A DNA stretch of 64,000 nucleotides, taken from the NCBI GenBank assembly GCA_951635545.1, contig OX620685.1, positions 2,542,001 to 2,606,000 on the forward strand, in the 5' to 3' direction. A program made the position numbers and the translations under genes. Numbering within the stretch: the first letter of the stretch is position 1; every line of letters begins with the position of its first letter. Below, piece by piece: positions 1-8,658 of this stretch. The DNA comes from CAG-873 sp910578365. GTDB lineage: Bacteria; Bacteroidota; Bacteroidia; Bacteroidales; Muribaculaceae. A model generated the notes under the pieces. That model had not been told where the DNA came from. It made no database searches and was given only the letters and a program-made list of their open reading frames with translations.

Positions 1-1
1 C

Positions 2-355
2 ATAGTGCTGGTAATAGTGTCGATGGCCTTCATACGGCCTTGGTACAACGTATGGTCGCAGGAAATGGAAGGCAAAGCCGAATTTGCCAAAGCCGAGCAG
101 AACCGTAAAATAAAAATCGAAGAAGCAAAAGCCAACCTCGAGGCCGAGAAACTCAACGCACAGGCCGAAGTCGAAAGGGCAAAAGGAGCAGCCGAGGCAA
201 TCCGAATCGAGAACGGCAGCATCACCCCCACCTATATACAATACCTGTGGGTGCGCCAGCAGTCGGACCTCAGCGACAAAACCGTAATCTATGTGCCCAC
301 CGAAACCAATTTGCCCATACTCGAGTCGACACGTCCGCTGAAAATGCCCGAATAA
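2..355 (+). CDS. SPFH/band-7-like membrane protein, C-terminal part (cut by window edge)
   Basis: The reading frame is open to the left edge, so the true start lies outside; a GTG at 5 is the first in-window candidate. What is visible is a short hydrophobic stretch (residues 1-12), then a charged Ala/Glu/Lys-rich segment (about residues 20-70) rich in repeated AKAE, EEAK and AEVERAKGAAEA patterns. That is the coiled-coil type found after the SPFH domain in prohibitin/stomatin-like proteins. The tail contains a YIQYLWVRQQ segment and ends in a polar stretch. Such proteins sit in the inner membrane and scaffold proteases or lipid domains. The function here is inferred from the coiled-coil only, since the SPFH core is not in view. 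It converges on the next gene with no spacer: its stop ends at 355 and the neighbour's stop begins at 356. Confidence 0.6.
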   Translation: MVLVIVSMAFIRPWYNVWSQEMEGKAEFAKAEQNRKIKIEEAKANLEAEKLNAQAEVERAKGAAEAIRIENGSITPTYIQYLWVRQQSDLSDKTVIYVPTETNLPILESTRPLKMPE

Positions 356-1276
356 TCAGTGTCGGGCAAACTTGCCGGCAAGTTTCAGCAGCTTCGATTG
401 CACGGCTCCGTCTTCGGCGGAGAAGGTATTGCTGTAAGCCTTGAACTTCTCAAGCTTGGCACGCGAAATCTTCTCCACGAAGAAGCTGCTGTCTTCGATA
501 CGGTTCAAAAACAGCTGACTCATGAACAGCTTGGCCTCCTTGCGGCTCTCGACTTTAATCATAGCTATTATTGAACTGCTTTGGCGCGGCTTGTTCTGAT
601 TAAATTTCACCCAATAGCCGTTTTCTTTTTGAACAATATAGCAGAAGCCGGCGCTCTGCTGCCTGTCGTATGCCTCCTTCTCCACCTTAAAGCGGTCCAT
701 TACGGCCGGATAATACTCGTCGAGCGATGCCGCCGCCGAAGTATCAGCCTTAAACAGCAGAGAGTTGAGCGACGACAGCGACAACTCTATATCATAATCC
801 GAGGCATGCAGCCTCGACTCGTCGGTATCAATGCCAAGTTCCTGAGCCACACTATGGTTGCTCACTCCCTTATGGTAGTCGAAACCGTGCGACAGACCGT
901 GTAAGACCCAGAACCAGTCTTTTACCTCAATCACCTTTTTGTCGGCCGGAATAACCACACCCTCGGCAGATAGCCGGCGAAAATCATTTTCCAGTGCAAA
1001 ACCGGTAATATAGTCAGCATTATCTATAATACACTGAATCTCCTTGACACAATTGCAGAAGCGAGGCGCGTCGGCCACCATAGCCGGAGTGATACCATGC
1101 GGGATGGTGCCCCAGTCGGAAATCCTGTCAGGTTTGAATCGTTTATTATAAATAAGTTGTCCGCGGGCATCGGAGATTGAAAGTTCGAGCATATATCTGC
1201 CGTCGGCGAATTCGGCATCAAGGCATATCAGTTTCGAGGCCTCGATATTGGCCAGAAAAGGGTGAAGTTCGGTCAT
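356..1276 (-). CDS. DEDDh-type 3'-5' exonuclease (DnaQ-like)
   Basis: A 306-residue protein with an N-terminal DnaQ-fold exonuclease domain. The acidic DxE motif is D20/E22 (CLDAEF). A second acidic site is D98 in the GFALENDF segment, and the HxxxxD motif is H157/D162 in LHASDYD. Together these make a complete DEDDh set, so the two-metal nuclease centre looks intact. The C-terminal 120 residues (YVQKENGYWVKFNQ...) do not resemble a polymerase partner-binding tail that I recognise and may bind nucleic acid. It is not the replicative epsilon subunit by context, so the substrate is unknown. A consensus promoter lies just upstream and the ATG at 1276 is the first good start after it. The gene is a single cistron, end to end with the SPFH-like gene. 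Confidence 0.75.
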   Translation of the reverse strand: MTELHPFLANIEASKLICLDAEFADGRYMLELSISDARGQLIYNKRFKPDRISDWGTIPHGITPAMVADAPRFCNCVKEIQCIIDNADYITGFALENDFRRLSAEGVVIPADKKVIEVKDWFWVLHGLSHGFDYHKGVSNHSVAQELGIDTDESRLHASDYDIELSLSSLNSLLFKADTSAAASLDEYYPAVMDRFKVEKEAYDRQQSAGFCYIVQKENGYWVKFNQNKPRQSSSIIAMIKVESRKEAKLFMSQLFLNRIEDSSFFVEKISRAKLEKFKAYSNTFSAEDGAVQSKLLKLAGKFARH

Positions 1277-1298
1277 GTCGCAATGTTGAATTTTGCTG

Positions 1299-1330
1299 CA
1301 AAATTACAAATAATTTTGCATTCGGGCAAA
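1299..1330 (-). promoter_or_regulatory. Bacteroidota-type promoter for the DnaQ-like exonuclease
   Basis: Read on the minus strand, TTTG (1330-1327) is followed after exactly 20 bp by TAATTTTG (1306-1299), the -33/-7 consensus of the Bacteroidota primary sigma factor. It lies 23 bp before the ATG at 1276. Confidence 0.75.
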
Positions 1331-1498
1331 CGCGGGCCTTTCACACTTGCTTGTTGACTCTACAATGATTTATACGGGCTAAAGGCACGTGGATATGTTT
1401 TTTTAATGACATATGGGGAAGTGGATAAGCTTTACCTGCCTCTTTGAATCCTTTTGAGAGATAGTACTTGAATGCCCCGGTGTTGCTTCTTCGCTTTG

Positions 1499-1563
1499 CC
1501 CGCAGAACGGCGACAGCCCGTACTTAGTAATTTTACCAAGCCGGGCTGTCGCCGTTCTCCGGG
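1499..1563. terminator. Large hairpin downstream of hutI
   Basis: A perfect 17-bp inverted repeat (AGAACGGCGACAGCCCG at 1504-1520, complement at 1542-1558) closes a 21-nt loop. One mismatch and four more outer pairs (CCCG/CGGG) extend the stem. It begins about 20 bp after the hutI stop and probably ends the hut transcript, although no T-run follows on either strand. The rest of the 1277-1584 gap holds only the exonuclease promoter; no gene is seen. Confidence 0.5.
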
Positions 1564-1584
1564 TGAGGAGCGAAAGAGCTTACA

Positions 1585-2820
1585 TCAGATAGTCTTGCCT
1601 GCTATGATTACTGATTCAATCCAGGGGGTAGTGTACTGATATGGAATCTGTGCCAGCGACTGCAGTGGACGGGTTAAAATCAGATTGGCCTTTTGTCCTG
1701 CGGCAATGCTGCCGTGGCTGTGGCTCATGCCCATGGCTGCGGCGCCGTTGATGGTAACGGCGTTGAGGGCCTCCTCGGGGGTGAGTTTCATTTTTATGCA
1801 GCCCAGAGCCCATACCATGCGCATGTCGCCCGAGGGCGACGAGCCGGGGTTGTAGTCCGATGCCAGCGCCACGGTTGCGCCGGCGTCCACAGCTTTGCGT
1901 GCGGGGCCGTAAGGCATGCCCAGGAAGAAGCTGGCGCCGGGCAGCATGGTGGCCACGGTATCGCTGCCGGCAAGAAGCGATATTTCTTCGTCGCCGATGC
2001 GTTCGAGATGGTCGACCGACAGTGCGCCGTGTTTTACGCCAATCTGCACGCCTCCGCTGAAATCCAATTCGTTGGCATGGATTTTCGGACGCATGCCGTA
2101 GCGGGCAGCGGACTCCATGATGCGTTCGGTTTCGTCGGTGGTGAAGAAGCCGCGGTCGCAGAACACATCGACGAATTCGGCCAGACCCTCGGCAGCGACT
2201 GCGGGCAGCATGTCGGCGATGATATGGTCGACATATTCGCCCTGACGGCCTGCGTAGGCGCGGCCCACAGCGTGAGCGCCAAGGAATGTGGCGCGTACGG
2301 TCAGCGGCAGAGTTTCGGCTATGCGCGCAATCACACGCAGCATTTTTAGTTCGTCGGGCAGAGTGAGGCCGTAGCCACTTTTGATTTCGAGGCAGCCGGT
2401 GCCTTTGAGCATCACTTCGCGGGCCCGCTCGAGGCTTTGGGCGAACAGGTCGTCCTCAGACGTTTCATGCAGGCGGTCGGCGCTGTTGAGTATGCCTCCG
2501 CCGTTGGCTGCAATCTGTTCGTAGCTGAGGCCGTGAATTTTATCTACAAATTCACCGTGGCGGCTGCCGGCATACACTATGTGGCTGTGGCTGTCGCAGA
2601 ATGCAGGCAGTACCATGCCGCCGCAGGCGTTGATACATTCCTCGCCTTCAGCGGCCACGGTCAGCGAGTCCATGGTGCCGTAGGAGTGGATGGTGCCGTC
2701 GGGCGCTATGCGTAGCCATGCATCAGCTATACATTCGAGCCGGGCCATGTCCGAACCCCGGCGGCGAAGAATGCCGCCGGGATTCAGTCCGGCAAGGAGC
2801 GATATGTTTTTAATCAGCAT
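1585..2820 (-). CDS. hutI: Imidazolonepropionase
   Basis: This cytoplasmic metal-dependent amidohydrolase opens the ring of 4-imidazolone-5-propanoate to N-formimino-L-glutamate, the third step of histidine breakdown. The 411-residue length matches the family. Visible motifs are HSHIVYAG (metal-binding His pair near residue 80), a GTGCLEIKSGYGL segment, HANELD and SVDHLERIGDEE (metal and substrate residues near 250-280), and ASDYNPGSSPS (the late metal-binding Asp). It is the last gene of the hut operon; its ATG lies inside the end of hutH (11-bp overlap), which implies translational coupling. A long hairpin follows the stop. Confidence 0.95.
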   Translation of the reverse strand: MLIKNISLLAGLNPGGILRRRGSDMARLECIADAWLRIAPDGTIHSYGTMDSLTVAAEGEECINACGGMVLPAFCDSHSHIVYAGSRHGEFVDKIHGLSYEQIAANGGGILNSADRLHETSEDDLFAQSLERAREVMLKGTGCLEIKSGYGLTLPDELKMLRVIARIAETLPLTVRATFLGAHAVGRAYAGRQGEYVDHIIADMLPAVAAEGLAEFVDVFCDRGFFTTDETERIMESAARYGMRPKIHANELDFSGGVQIGVKHGALSVDHLERIGDEEISLLAGSDTVATMLPGASFFLGMPYGPARKAVDAGATVALASDYNPGSSPSGDMRMVWALGCIKMKLTPEEALNAVTINGAAAMGMSHSHGSIAAGQKANLILTRPLQSLAQIPYQYTTPWIESVIIAGKTI

Positions 2821-4291
2821 GGTTGCGGATGAAGTTGATTGATTTGTCGATGAGGGTGTACATTACGGTGTCGTTGTCGACAAAAGGCACTTCCTTGCGG
2901 AATTCCGCAACCCACGCTTCGAGTTCGGGCGAGGTGTGCAGGGGGCGGCGCAGGTCGAGAGCCTGGGCGGCATTAAACAGCTCTATGGCCAGAACGCGCT
3001 CGGTGTTGTCGGCCACGCGCACAAGTTTGGTTGCCGAGTTGGCACCCATCGACACGTGATCTTCCTGACCCTGCGACGACGGAATGGAGTCGCAGCTGGT
3101 AGGCCAGCAGAGGCCCTTCGACTGGTTTACGATCGATGCAGCGGCGTACTGCGGAATCATGAAGCCGCTGTTAAGACCCGGGCGTGCCACAAGGAACGAG
3201 GGCAGGCCGCGCGAACCGCTGATAAGGCGGTAGATACGGCGCTCGGATATGCTCGACAGCTCGCTTATGGCCAGGCAAAGGAAGTCCATGGGCAGAGCTA
3301 TGGGCTCGCCGTGGAAGTTGCCTGCCGACACTATGATGTCTTCGTCGGGGAAGATGGTGGGGTTGTCGGTGGGCGAGTTGATTTCGATTTCGATTACCTT
3401 GGTTACGTATGCCAGGGTGTCTTTGAATGCTCCGTGTACCTGCGGCATGCATCGGAACGAGTAGGGGTCCTGTACGGCCTTTTGTGGACGGTTGATCATT
3501 TCGCTGCCCTGCAGGTGGCTGCGTACGGCGCGTGCGGTCTGCAGCTGTCCCGGATGGGGTCGTACGGCATTGACTTCGTCGCCGAACGGGTCGATTCGGC
3601 CATCGAATACATCGAGGCTGAGGGCACCGATTTTGTCGGCCAGTTTGCTCAGGCGGCGAGCTTTCAGAATGGCGAATACGGCGTGCGAGCTCATAAACTG
3701 GGTGCCGTTGAGCAGAGCCAGACCTTCTTTCGAGGTGAGTTCGAGCGGTTCGAGATTACACTCCTTGAGGACTTCGGCAGCCTGACGGCGCTGACCTTTG
3801 TACAGCACTTCGCCAAGTCCGAGCAGCGGCAGGCACAGGTTGGCAAGGGGCGAGAGGTCGCCGCTGGCGCCGAGTGAGCCCAGACTATACACCACGGGCA
3901 GAATGTCCATGTTGAAAAAGTCGACGAGGCGCTGCACTGTAGCCACGCATACGCCCGAGTTGCCGAAACTGAGCGACATAACCTTGGTCAGCAGCATTAT
4001 GCGTACAATCTCGGGGGCAATGGTGTCGCCGCAGCCGCACGCATGCGACATCACCAGGTTCTTCTGTAGGGTCGAGAGGTCCTGTTCGCCGATGGATATA
4101 TTGCAGAGCGAGCCGAAGCCGGTGGTGATGCCGTAAATCGGGTGGTCGCACTTTTTGATTTTGTCGTCGAGATATTTGCGGCAGCGTTCGATGCGCTCGA
4201 TAGCCTCGGCGCTGAGCTCAATCTTTTCGTGGTTGGCGAGAATCTCGCCTATTCGCTCTATTGATAGATGCGATGATGATATATGATGCAT
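2810..4291 (-). CDS. hutH: Histidine ammonia-lyase
   Basis: This enzyme removes ammonia from L-histidine to give urocanate, the first step of the pathway. The 493-residue chain has the YGITTGFG segment (catalytic Tyr) and SLGASGDLSPLA, whose Ala-Ser-Gly (about residues 143-145) cyclises to the MIO electrophile. Later come QDPYSFRCMPQVHG and the NSPTDNP block, all hallmarks of the aromatic amino acid lyase family. The order of histidine over phenylalanine specificity is inferred from the surrounding hut genes. It is third in the operon, 25 bp after hutU, and overlaps hutI by 11 bp. Confidence 0.95.
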   Translation of the reverse strand: MHHISSSHLSIERIGEILANHEKIELSAEAIERIERCRKYLDDKIKKCDHPIYGITTGFGSLCNISIGEQDLSTLQKNLVMSHACGCGDTIAPEIVRIMLLTKVMSLSFGNSGVCVATVQRLVDFFNMDILPVVYSLGSLGASGDLSPLANLCLPLLGLGEVLYKGQRRQAAEVLKECNLEPLELTSKEGLALLNGTQFMSSHAVFAILKARRLSKLADKIGALSLDVFDGRIDPFGDEVNAVRPHPGQLQTARAVRSHLQGSEMINRPQKAVQDPYSFRCMPQVHGAFKDTLAYVTKVIEIEINSPTDNPTIFPDEDIIVSAGNFHGEPIALPMDFLCLAISELSSISERRIYRLISGSRGLPSFLVARPGLNSGFMIPQYAAASIVNQSKGLCWPTSCDSIPSSQGQEDHVSMGANSATKLVRVADNTERVLAIELFNAAQALDLRRPLHTSPELEAWVAEFRKEVPFVDNDTVMYTLIDKSINFIRNHAD

Positions 4292-4316
4292 GGTTTTTGG
4301 TGTTTAGGGATTAACG

Positions 4317-6326
4317 TTAATCATTAAACGACAGGCCGTTAATAATTTCGTCGTCAGCGATATTGGGCAGTGTGACCTTGAGGCCCGGAGTGCGCTCCAT
4401 TTCGCGTCGAATGGCCGAGAGAGCGCCTTCGTTGCGCGCCCAGCCGCGGCGGGCAATGCCGTTGTTGACATCCCAAAGCAGCATGCGGCGTATGCGCGCG
4501 GCTGCCTCGGACGAACCGTCGATTACCATGCCGAAACCGCCGTTGATTACTTCGCCCCAGCCTACACCGCCGCCGTTGTGCAGCGATACCCATGTGGCGC
4601 CGCGGAACGAGTCGCCGATTACATTGTGTACGGCCATGTCGGCACAGAACTGCGAGCCGTCGTATATGTTCGAGGTTTCGCGGTAGGGTGAGTCGGTGCC
4701 CGACACATCGTGGTGGTCGCGACCCAGTACCACCGGAGCGCTGATTTCGCCGCGGGCTATGGCGTCGTTGAAGGCCAGTGCTATGCGTATGCGGCCTTCG
4801 GAGTCGGCGTAGAGTATACGTGCCTGGCTGCCCACTACCATCTGGTTTTCGGCTGCCTGGCGTATCCAGTGCAGGTTGTCGAGAAGTTGCCCGCGGATTT
4901 CCTCGGGAGCTTCCTTGGCCATGTCGTCGAGAACTTTGGCGGCAAGTTCATCGGTCTTGGCCAGGTCTTCGGGCTTGCCCGAAGTACATACCCAGCGGAA
5001 GGGGCCGAAGCCGTAGTCGAAGAAACTCGGGCCCATTATATCCTGTACGTATGACGGATAGCGGAAGGTGCCGTCGGCGTTCATAATGTCGGCGCCGGCG
5101 CGCGAAGCTTCAAGCAGGAATGCGTTGCCGTAGTCGAAGAAGTACATGCCGCGCTCGGTGAGCTTGTTGATGGCGGCCACCTGACGGCGCAGCGACTCCT
5201 GAACGTATTCGCGGAAACGCTCGGGGTCCTCAGCCATCATGGTGTTCGACTCTTCGAGAGTAAGTCCGGCGGGGTAGTAGCCTCCGGCCCACGGATTGTG
5301 GAGCGAAGTCTGGTCGCTGCCAAGGTCTACGGGCACATTCTCTTCGGCAAGCCGTTCCCACAGGTCTACGACGTTGCCTTGGTATGCCAGCGACAGGGCT
5401 TTGCCTTCGCGGCGCGCCTCGGCGGCGCGTGCCAGCAGTTTGTCAAGGTCGGTGTGGACTTCGTCGACCCAGCCCTGTTCGTAGCGTTTCTGAGCGGCCT
5501 TGGGGTTGATTTCGGCCACAATGCTCACAACACCGGCTATATTGCCGGCCTTGGGCTGAGCGCCCGACATGCCGCCAAGACCGGCCGATACAAATAGCAT
5601 GCCTCCCAGGTCGGTGCGGCCTTCGGGCAGGCGTTTGCGGCCTGCGTTCAGCACCGTTATGGTGGTGCCGTGTACAATGCCCTGCGGGCCGATGTACATA
5701 TAAGAGCCGGCTGTCATTTGTCCGTACTGGCTTACGCCGAGAGCGTTCATGCGCTCCCAGTCGTCGGGTTTCGAATGGTTGGGTATCACCATGCCGTTGG
5801 TCACCACCACACGCGGTGCCTCGGGGTGCGACGGGAACAGGCCTAACGGATGGCCCGAGTACATAACCAGAGTCTGTTCGTCGGTCATTTCGCTCAGATA
5901 CTGCATTGTAAGCAGATACTGAGCCCAGTTCTGGAATACCGCGCCGTTGCCGCCGTATGTGATAAGTTCGTGCGGATGCTGAGCCACTCGCGGGTCGAGG
6001 TTGTTCTGTATCATCATCATTATGGCCGCAGCCTGGCGCGAGCGGGCCGGATACTCGTCGATGTGGCGGGCATACATCTCATAATCGGGACGGAAGCGGT
6101 ACATGTATATGCGGCCATAGTCGCGGAGTTCCTGAGCGAACTCCTCAGCGAGTTGGGCATGGAGTTCCTTGGGGAAGTAGCGAAGGGCATTACGCATGGC
6201 CAGCCGGCTTTCATCCTCGCTTAATATGTGTTTGCGCTTAGGCGCATGGTTTACTTTGGGGTCGCGCTCTTTGGCAGGAGGCAGTACCGATGGAATGCCG
6301 GCGCGGATTGATTCTTTGAAATTCAT
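4317..6326 (-). CDS. hutU: Urocanate hydratase, long animal-type form
   Basis: This NAD+-dependent lyase hydrates urocanate to imidazolone propionate. I place the start at 6326 (MNFKESIRAG) because the 25 residues before it are low-complexity Pro/Ala/Gly, giving 669 residues. That is longer than the roughly 555-residue proteobacterial enzyme and closer to the 676-residue vertebrate UROC1, which has an extra N-terminal region. Visible motifs are the NAD-binding GLGGMSGAQPKAG, the YGGNGAVFQNW substrate segment near residue 100, and the C-terminal NGGGVGWGEVINGGFGM block. It is second in the ftcD-hutU-hutH-hutI operon, 75 bp downstream of ftcD. Confidence 0.93.
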   Translation of the reverse strand: MNFKESIRAGIPSVLPPAKERDPKVNHAPKRKHILSEDESRLAMRNALRYFPKELHAQLAEEFAQELRDYGRIYMYRFRPDYEMYARHIDEYPARSRQAAAIMMMIQNNLDPRVAQHPHELITYGGNGAVFQNWAQYLLTMQYLSEMTDEQTLVMYSGHPLGLFPSHPEAPRVVVTNGMVIPNHSKPDDWERMNALGVSQYGQMTAGSYMYIGPQGIVHGTTITVLNAGRKRLPEGRTDLGGMLFVSAGLGGMSGAQPKAGNIAGVVSIVAEINPKAAQKRYEQGWVDEVHTDLDKLLARAAEARREGKALSLAYQGNVVDLWERLAEENVPVDLGSDQTSLHNPWAGGYYPAGLTLEESNTMMAEDPERFREYVQESLRRQVAAINKLTERGMYFFDYGNAFLLEASRAGADIMNADGTFRYPSYVQDIMGPSFFDYGFGPFRWVCTSGKPEDLAKTDELAAKVLDDMAKEAPEEIRGQLLDNLHWIRQAAENQMVVGSQARILYADSEGRIRIALAFNDAIARGEISAPVVLGRDHHDVSGTDSPYRETSNIYDGSQFCADMAVHNVIGDSFRGATWVSLHNGGGVGWGEVINGGFGMVIDGSSEAAARIRRMLLWDVNNGIARRGWARNEGALSAIRREMERTPGLKVTLPNIADDEIINGLSFND

Positions 6327-6401
6327 TGACGTTGTGTGAGGGGTATATAATGCCGCCGGGCGAGGGGCATACCGTCCCCCGCCGGCCGGCATTGAAGGCA
6401 T

Positions 6402-8099
6402 TTAAATTTTGGAGTTGACAATCTCGAGTATGCGGCCTTCAGCCTCAACTGCTGTGGCTGCTATTGCGGCTGCTTCGTCGGTAAGGCGGTCGGCTGCCTC
6501 GCGGTCTTTAAGGCCGGCGGCATTTATGCGCACATTGAGCTGTGCGCCCAGCACTGCGCTGCGTGCAGCCAGAGCGCCCACGCCTGCGTCGGAAACCGAT
6601 GCCGGGTTGCCTTTCTCGGCCATAGCTTCAAGCAGCGGCATGGTCTTTACGGCCACCTGCATGGTGCGCAGCGGCACCTGAGTGGCGTATAGGGTGGCTG
6701 CCTCGAGAGCTGCGTCGCGTGCGGCCTTCTCTTCGTCGCTGCCTTTTGGCAGGCCTAAGGCGGCCATAATGCGGTTGAAAGCCTCGGTGTCTTCATCTAC
6801 AAGGTGCAGCAACTCGGCGAGCAGCAGCTGGCCCTGTTCGGCATAGTCGCTGAACTCGCGCCAGCGCTCGTCCCAGCCCGGTTTGTGTGCCGAGAGGTTG
6901 GCCACCATAGTGCCGAGGGCGGCAGCCAGAGCGCCCATATAGGCCGAGATAGAGCCTCCGCCGGGGGCGGGCGATTCCGATGCGGTTTCGTCGGCGAAGG
7001 CGGCGCAGGTCATGCCGGTGAGTTTGCCGGGGCAGTTGCCTTTACCGATTTTATATTCAATTATTTTTTCTTCGGCCTTGAACGGAGCCAGCTGGTCGAG
7101 GCTCATGCTCTTGATGGCCATGCGAATGATTTCGCTTTCGGATATACCGGTAGAGCGCTGCTGTTTGTGCAGGAAATATTTGCCGGCATCGACAATGGCG
7201 CGCTTTGGCACCAGACCTACAATTTCGGCACCGGTAACGCGCACTCCGCGTGCCTGTGCGGCACGGCTTACTTCGTCGAAAGCTACATGCAGCGGAGTTT
7301 TGTTGATGTCGGTTATATTCATGCTCACCTGGGCAATGCCGTATTCGTCGATAAACCAGCCTATGGCCTTAGTGCCCTTGAGAGTACCAGGCAGCATTAT
7401 GGTTTTGCCGTTTTCGTCTTTTAAAGGTTTGCCGTTCGGTTTGCCGCCTTCGCGCTGCGGTCGTCCCTTTTCGCGCACGTCGAAGGCTATGGCGTTGGCG
7501 CGGCGGGTGCTGGTGGTGTTGAGGTTGAAGTTAACGGCAATAAGGAAGTCACGGGCGCCTACTGCAGTAGCGCCGGTGCGGGCAATGTCGGAGTCGAACG
7601 GACGGTCGCCGAAGTCAGCTCCCTGTCCTTCGTGGCCCAGACGTTCGGCCAGGCCTTCGTATTCGCCCTTGCGGCATATGGCCAGGTTTTTACGTTCGGG
7701 AGTAAATGCGGCAGCTTCGTAGCAGTATGTGGGCACACCTGTTTCGTTGCTGATACGCTCGGCGAGCTTGCGTGCCATTTCGGCACATTCTTCGAGGGTT
7801 ACGCCTGCCACCGGAATGAGGGGGCAAACGTCGGTGGCACCCATGCGAGGGTGTGCTCCGTGGTGCTTGCTCATGTCGATTACCTGCGAGGCTTTTTTAA
7901 CAGCCCTGAAAGCGGCTTCGACCACGGCTTCAGGTTCGCCCACAAAGGTCACTACGGTGCGGTTGGTGGCCTCGCCCGGGTCTACATCAAGCAGACTAAC
8001 GCCGGGAACGGCCTCGATGATGTCGGTTATTTCTTTGATTACGTGCATGTTGCGGCCTTCGCTGAAATTGGGCACGCATTCGATTATACGCTGGTTCAT
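6402..8099 (-). CDS. ftcD: Bifunctional glutamate formimidoyltransferase / formimino-THF cyclodeaminase
   Basis: The 565-residue protein carries the formimino group from formiminoglutamate to tetrahydrofolate and then deaminates it to methenyl-THF. This links histidine breakdown to the folate pool. The N-terminal two-thirds (MNQRIIECVPNFSEGRN at the start, then HHGAHPRMGATDVCPLIP and the ARDFLIAVNFNLNT block) form the transferase. The C-terminal part from about residue 365 (ASESPAPGGGSISAYMGALAAALG) is the all-helical cyclodeaminase. Animals and many Bacteroidota carry both domains fused. It is the first gene of the hut operon. An IS3-family element ends about 4 bp upstream of the start codon, so its native leader is cut off. 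Confidence 0.94.
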   Translation of the reverse strand: MNQRIIECVPNFSEGRNMHVIKEITDIIEAVPGVSLLDVDPGEATNRTVVTFVGEPEAVVEAAFRAVKKASQVIDMSKHHGAHPRMGATDVCPLIPVAGVTLEECAEMARKLAERISNETGVPTYCYEAAAFTPERKNLAICRKGEYEGLAERLGHEGQGADFGDRPFDSDIARTGATAVGARDFLIAVNFNLNTTSTRRANAIAFDVREKGRPQREGGKPNGKPLKDENGKTIMLPGTLKGTKAIGWFIDEYGIAQVSMNITDINKTPLHVAFDEVSRAAQARGVRVTGAEIVGLVPKRAIVDAGKYFLHKQQRSTGISESEIIRMAIKSMSLDQLAPFKAEEKIIEYKIGKGNCPGKLTGMTCAAFADETASESPAPGGGSISAYMGALAAALGTMVANLSAHKPGWDERWREFSDYAEQGQLLLAELLHLVDEDTEAFNRIMAALGLPKGSDEEKAARDAALEAATLYATQVPLRTMQVAVKTMPLLEAMAEKGNPASVSDAGVGALAARSAVLGAQLNVRINAAGLKDREAADRLTDEAAAIAATAVEAEGRILEIVNSKI

Positions 8100-8155
8100 A
8101 AGGTGTGTCTAGTCCGGAAAAGTGTTGACCGTCAGATTCAACATTTTTTAGTAAA

Positions 8156-8656
8156 ATGTGTGAAGAAAACAAAAAATTCTGGGACGAATCTCAGATTTCG
8201 GCAATCAATGCCTGGCACAGCAGCGGAAAAAGTTTCAGTCAGATTGACGAGGAATACAATTTTGCGGTCGGGACATTGTTTACAATAGTAAATGCAATCC
8301 CGGACTATCGCGGCACACGGTCAAGCATCAGCAAATGGCTGCGCCGCATGACGGGAGCATTAATTCCCGGCTCCGGATGCCGGACAACAAAGGCCATATC
8401 GTCCCTGGCAACTCCGGCACAAACGACAAAAAAGAAAGGAATGACAAAGAAAACCTCTCCCACTACCAGGCTCACGGATACCGAGCAGACCATACTGGAT
8501 CTAACACGCAAGTTAAACGCCGCCACCAGAAAGATAGAGAAACTGGAGGCTGACAGGAAAAAGGCAGAGCTGCGTGAAGAGTTCCAGAGTGGTGTCATCG
8601 CCGAATACAAGAAGCTTGTAAAGCCTGCGCAGTCAAAAAAATCAACTACCAAGTAG
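8156..8656 (+). CDS. IS3-family transposase OrfA
   Basis: A 166-residue basic protein. The N-terminal 60 residues (WDESQISAINAWHSSGKSFS...) look like the DNA-binding helix-turn-helix of OrfA. Residues about 110-155 (EQTILDLTRKLNAATRKIEKLEAD...) form a leucine-zipper-like coiled coil used for multimerisation. The last codons run through a heptamer of A (8635-8641), where a -1 slip joins it to OrfB. Its stop at 8654-8656 is 2 bp before the OrfB ATG. Confidence 0.85.
   Translation: MCEENKKFWDESQISAINAWHSSGKSFSQIDEEYNFAVGTLFTIVNAIPDYRGTRSSISKWLRRMTGALIPGSGCRTTKAISSLATPAQTTKKKGMTKKTSPTTRLTDTEQTILDLTRKLNAATRKIEKLEADRKKAELREEFQSGVIAEYKKLVKPAQSKKSTTK
8635..8641 (+). promoter_or_regulatory. Predicted -1 frameshift slippery site (A AAA AAA)
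   Basis: In the OrfA frame the seven adenines fall as A|AAA|AAA, the classic slippery heptamer of IS3 elements. A -1 slip continues in the OrfB frame through KINYQVAMRLRM with no stop, giving an OrfAB fusion transposase. Confidence 0.75.
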
Positions 8657-8658
8657 CC

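Noticed and set aside
1693..2349. 218-codon plus-strand frame across hutI
   Set aside because: Antisense to a clear hutI; His/Gly/Ala-rich composition typical of the reverse frame of a GC-rich gene; no promoter or start context.
2936..3877. 313-codon plus-strand frame across hutH
   Set aside because: Shadow frame antisense to hutH, which carries all family motifs.
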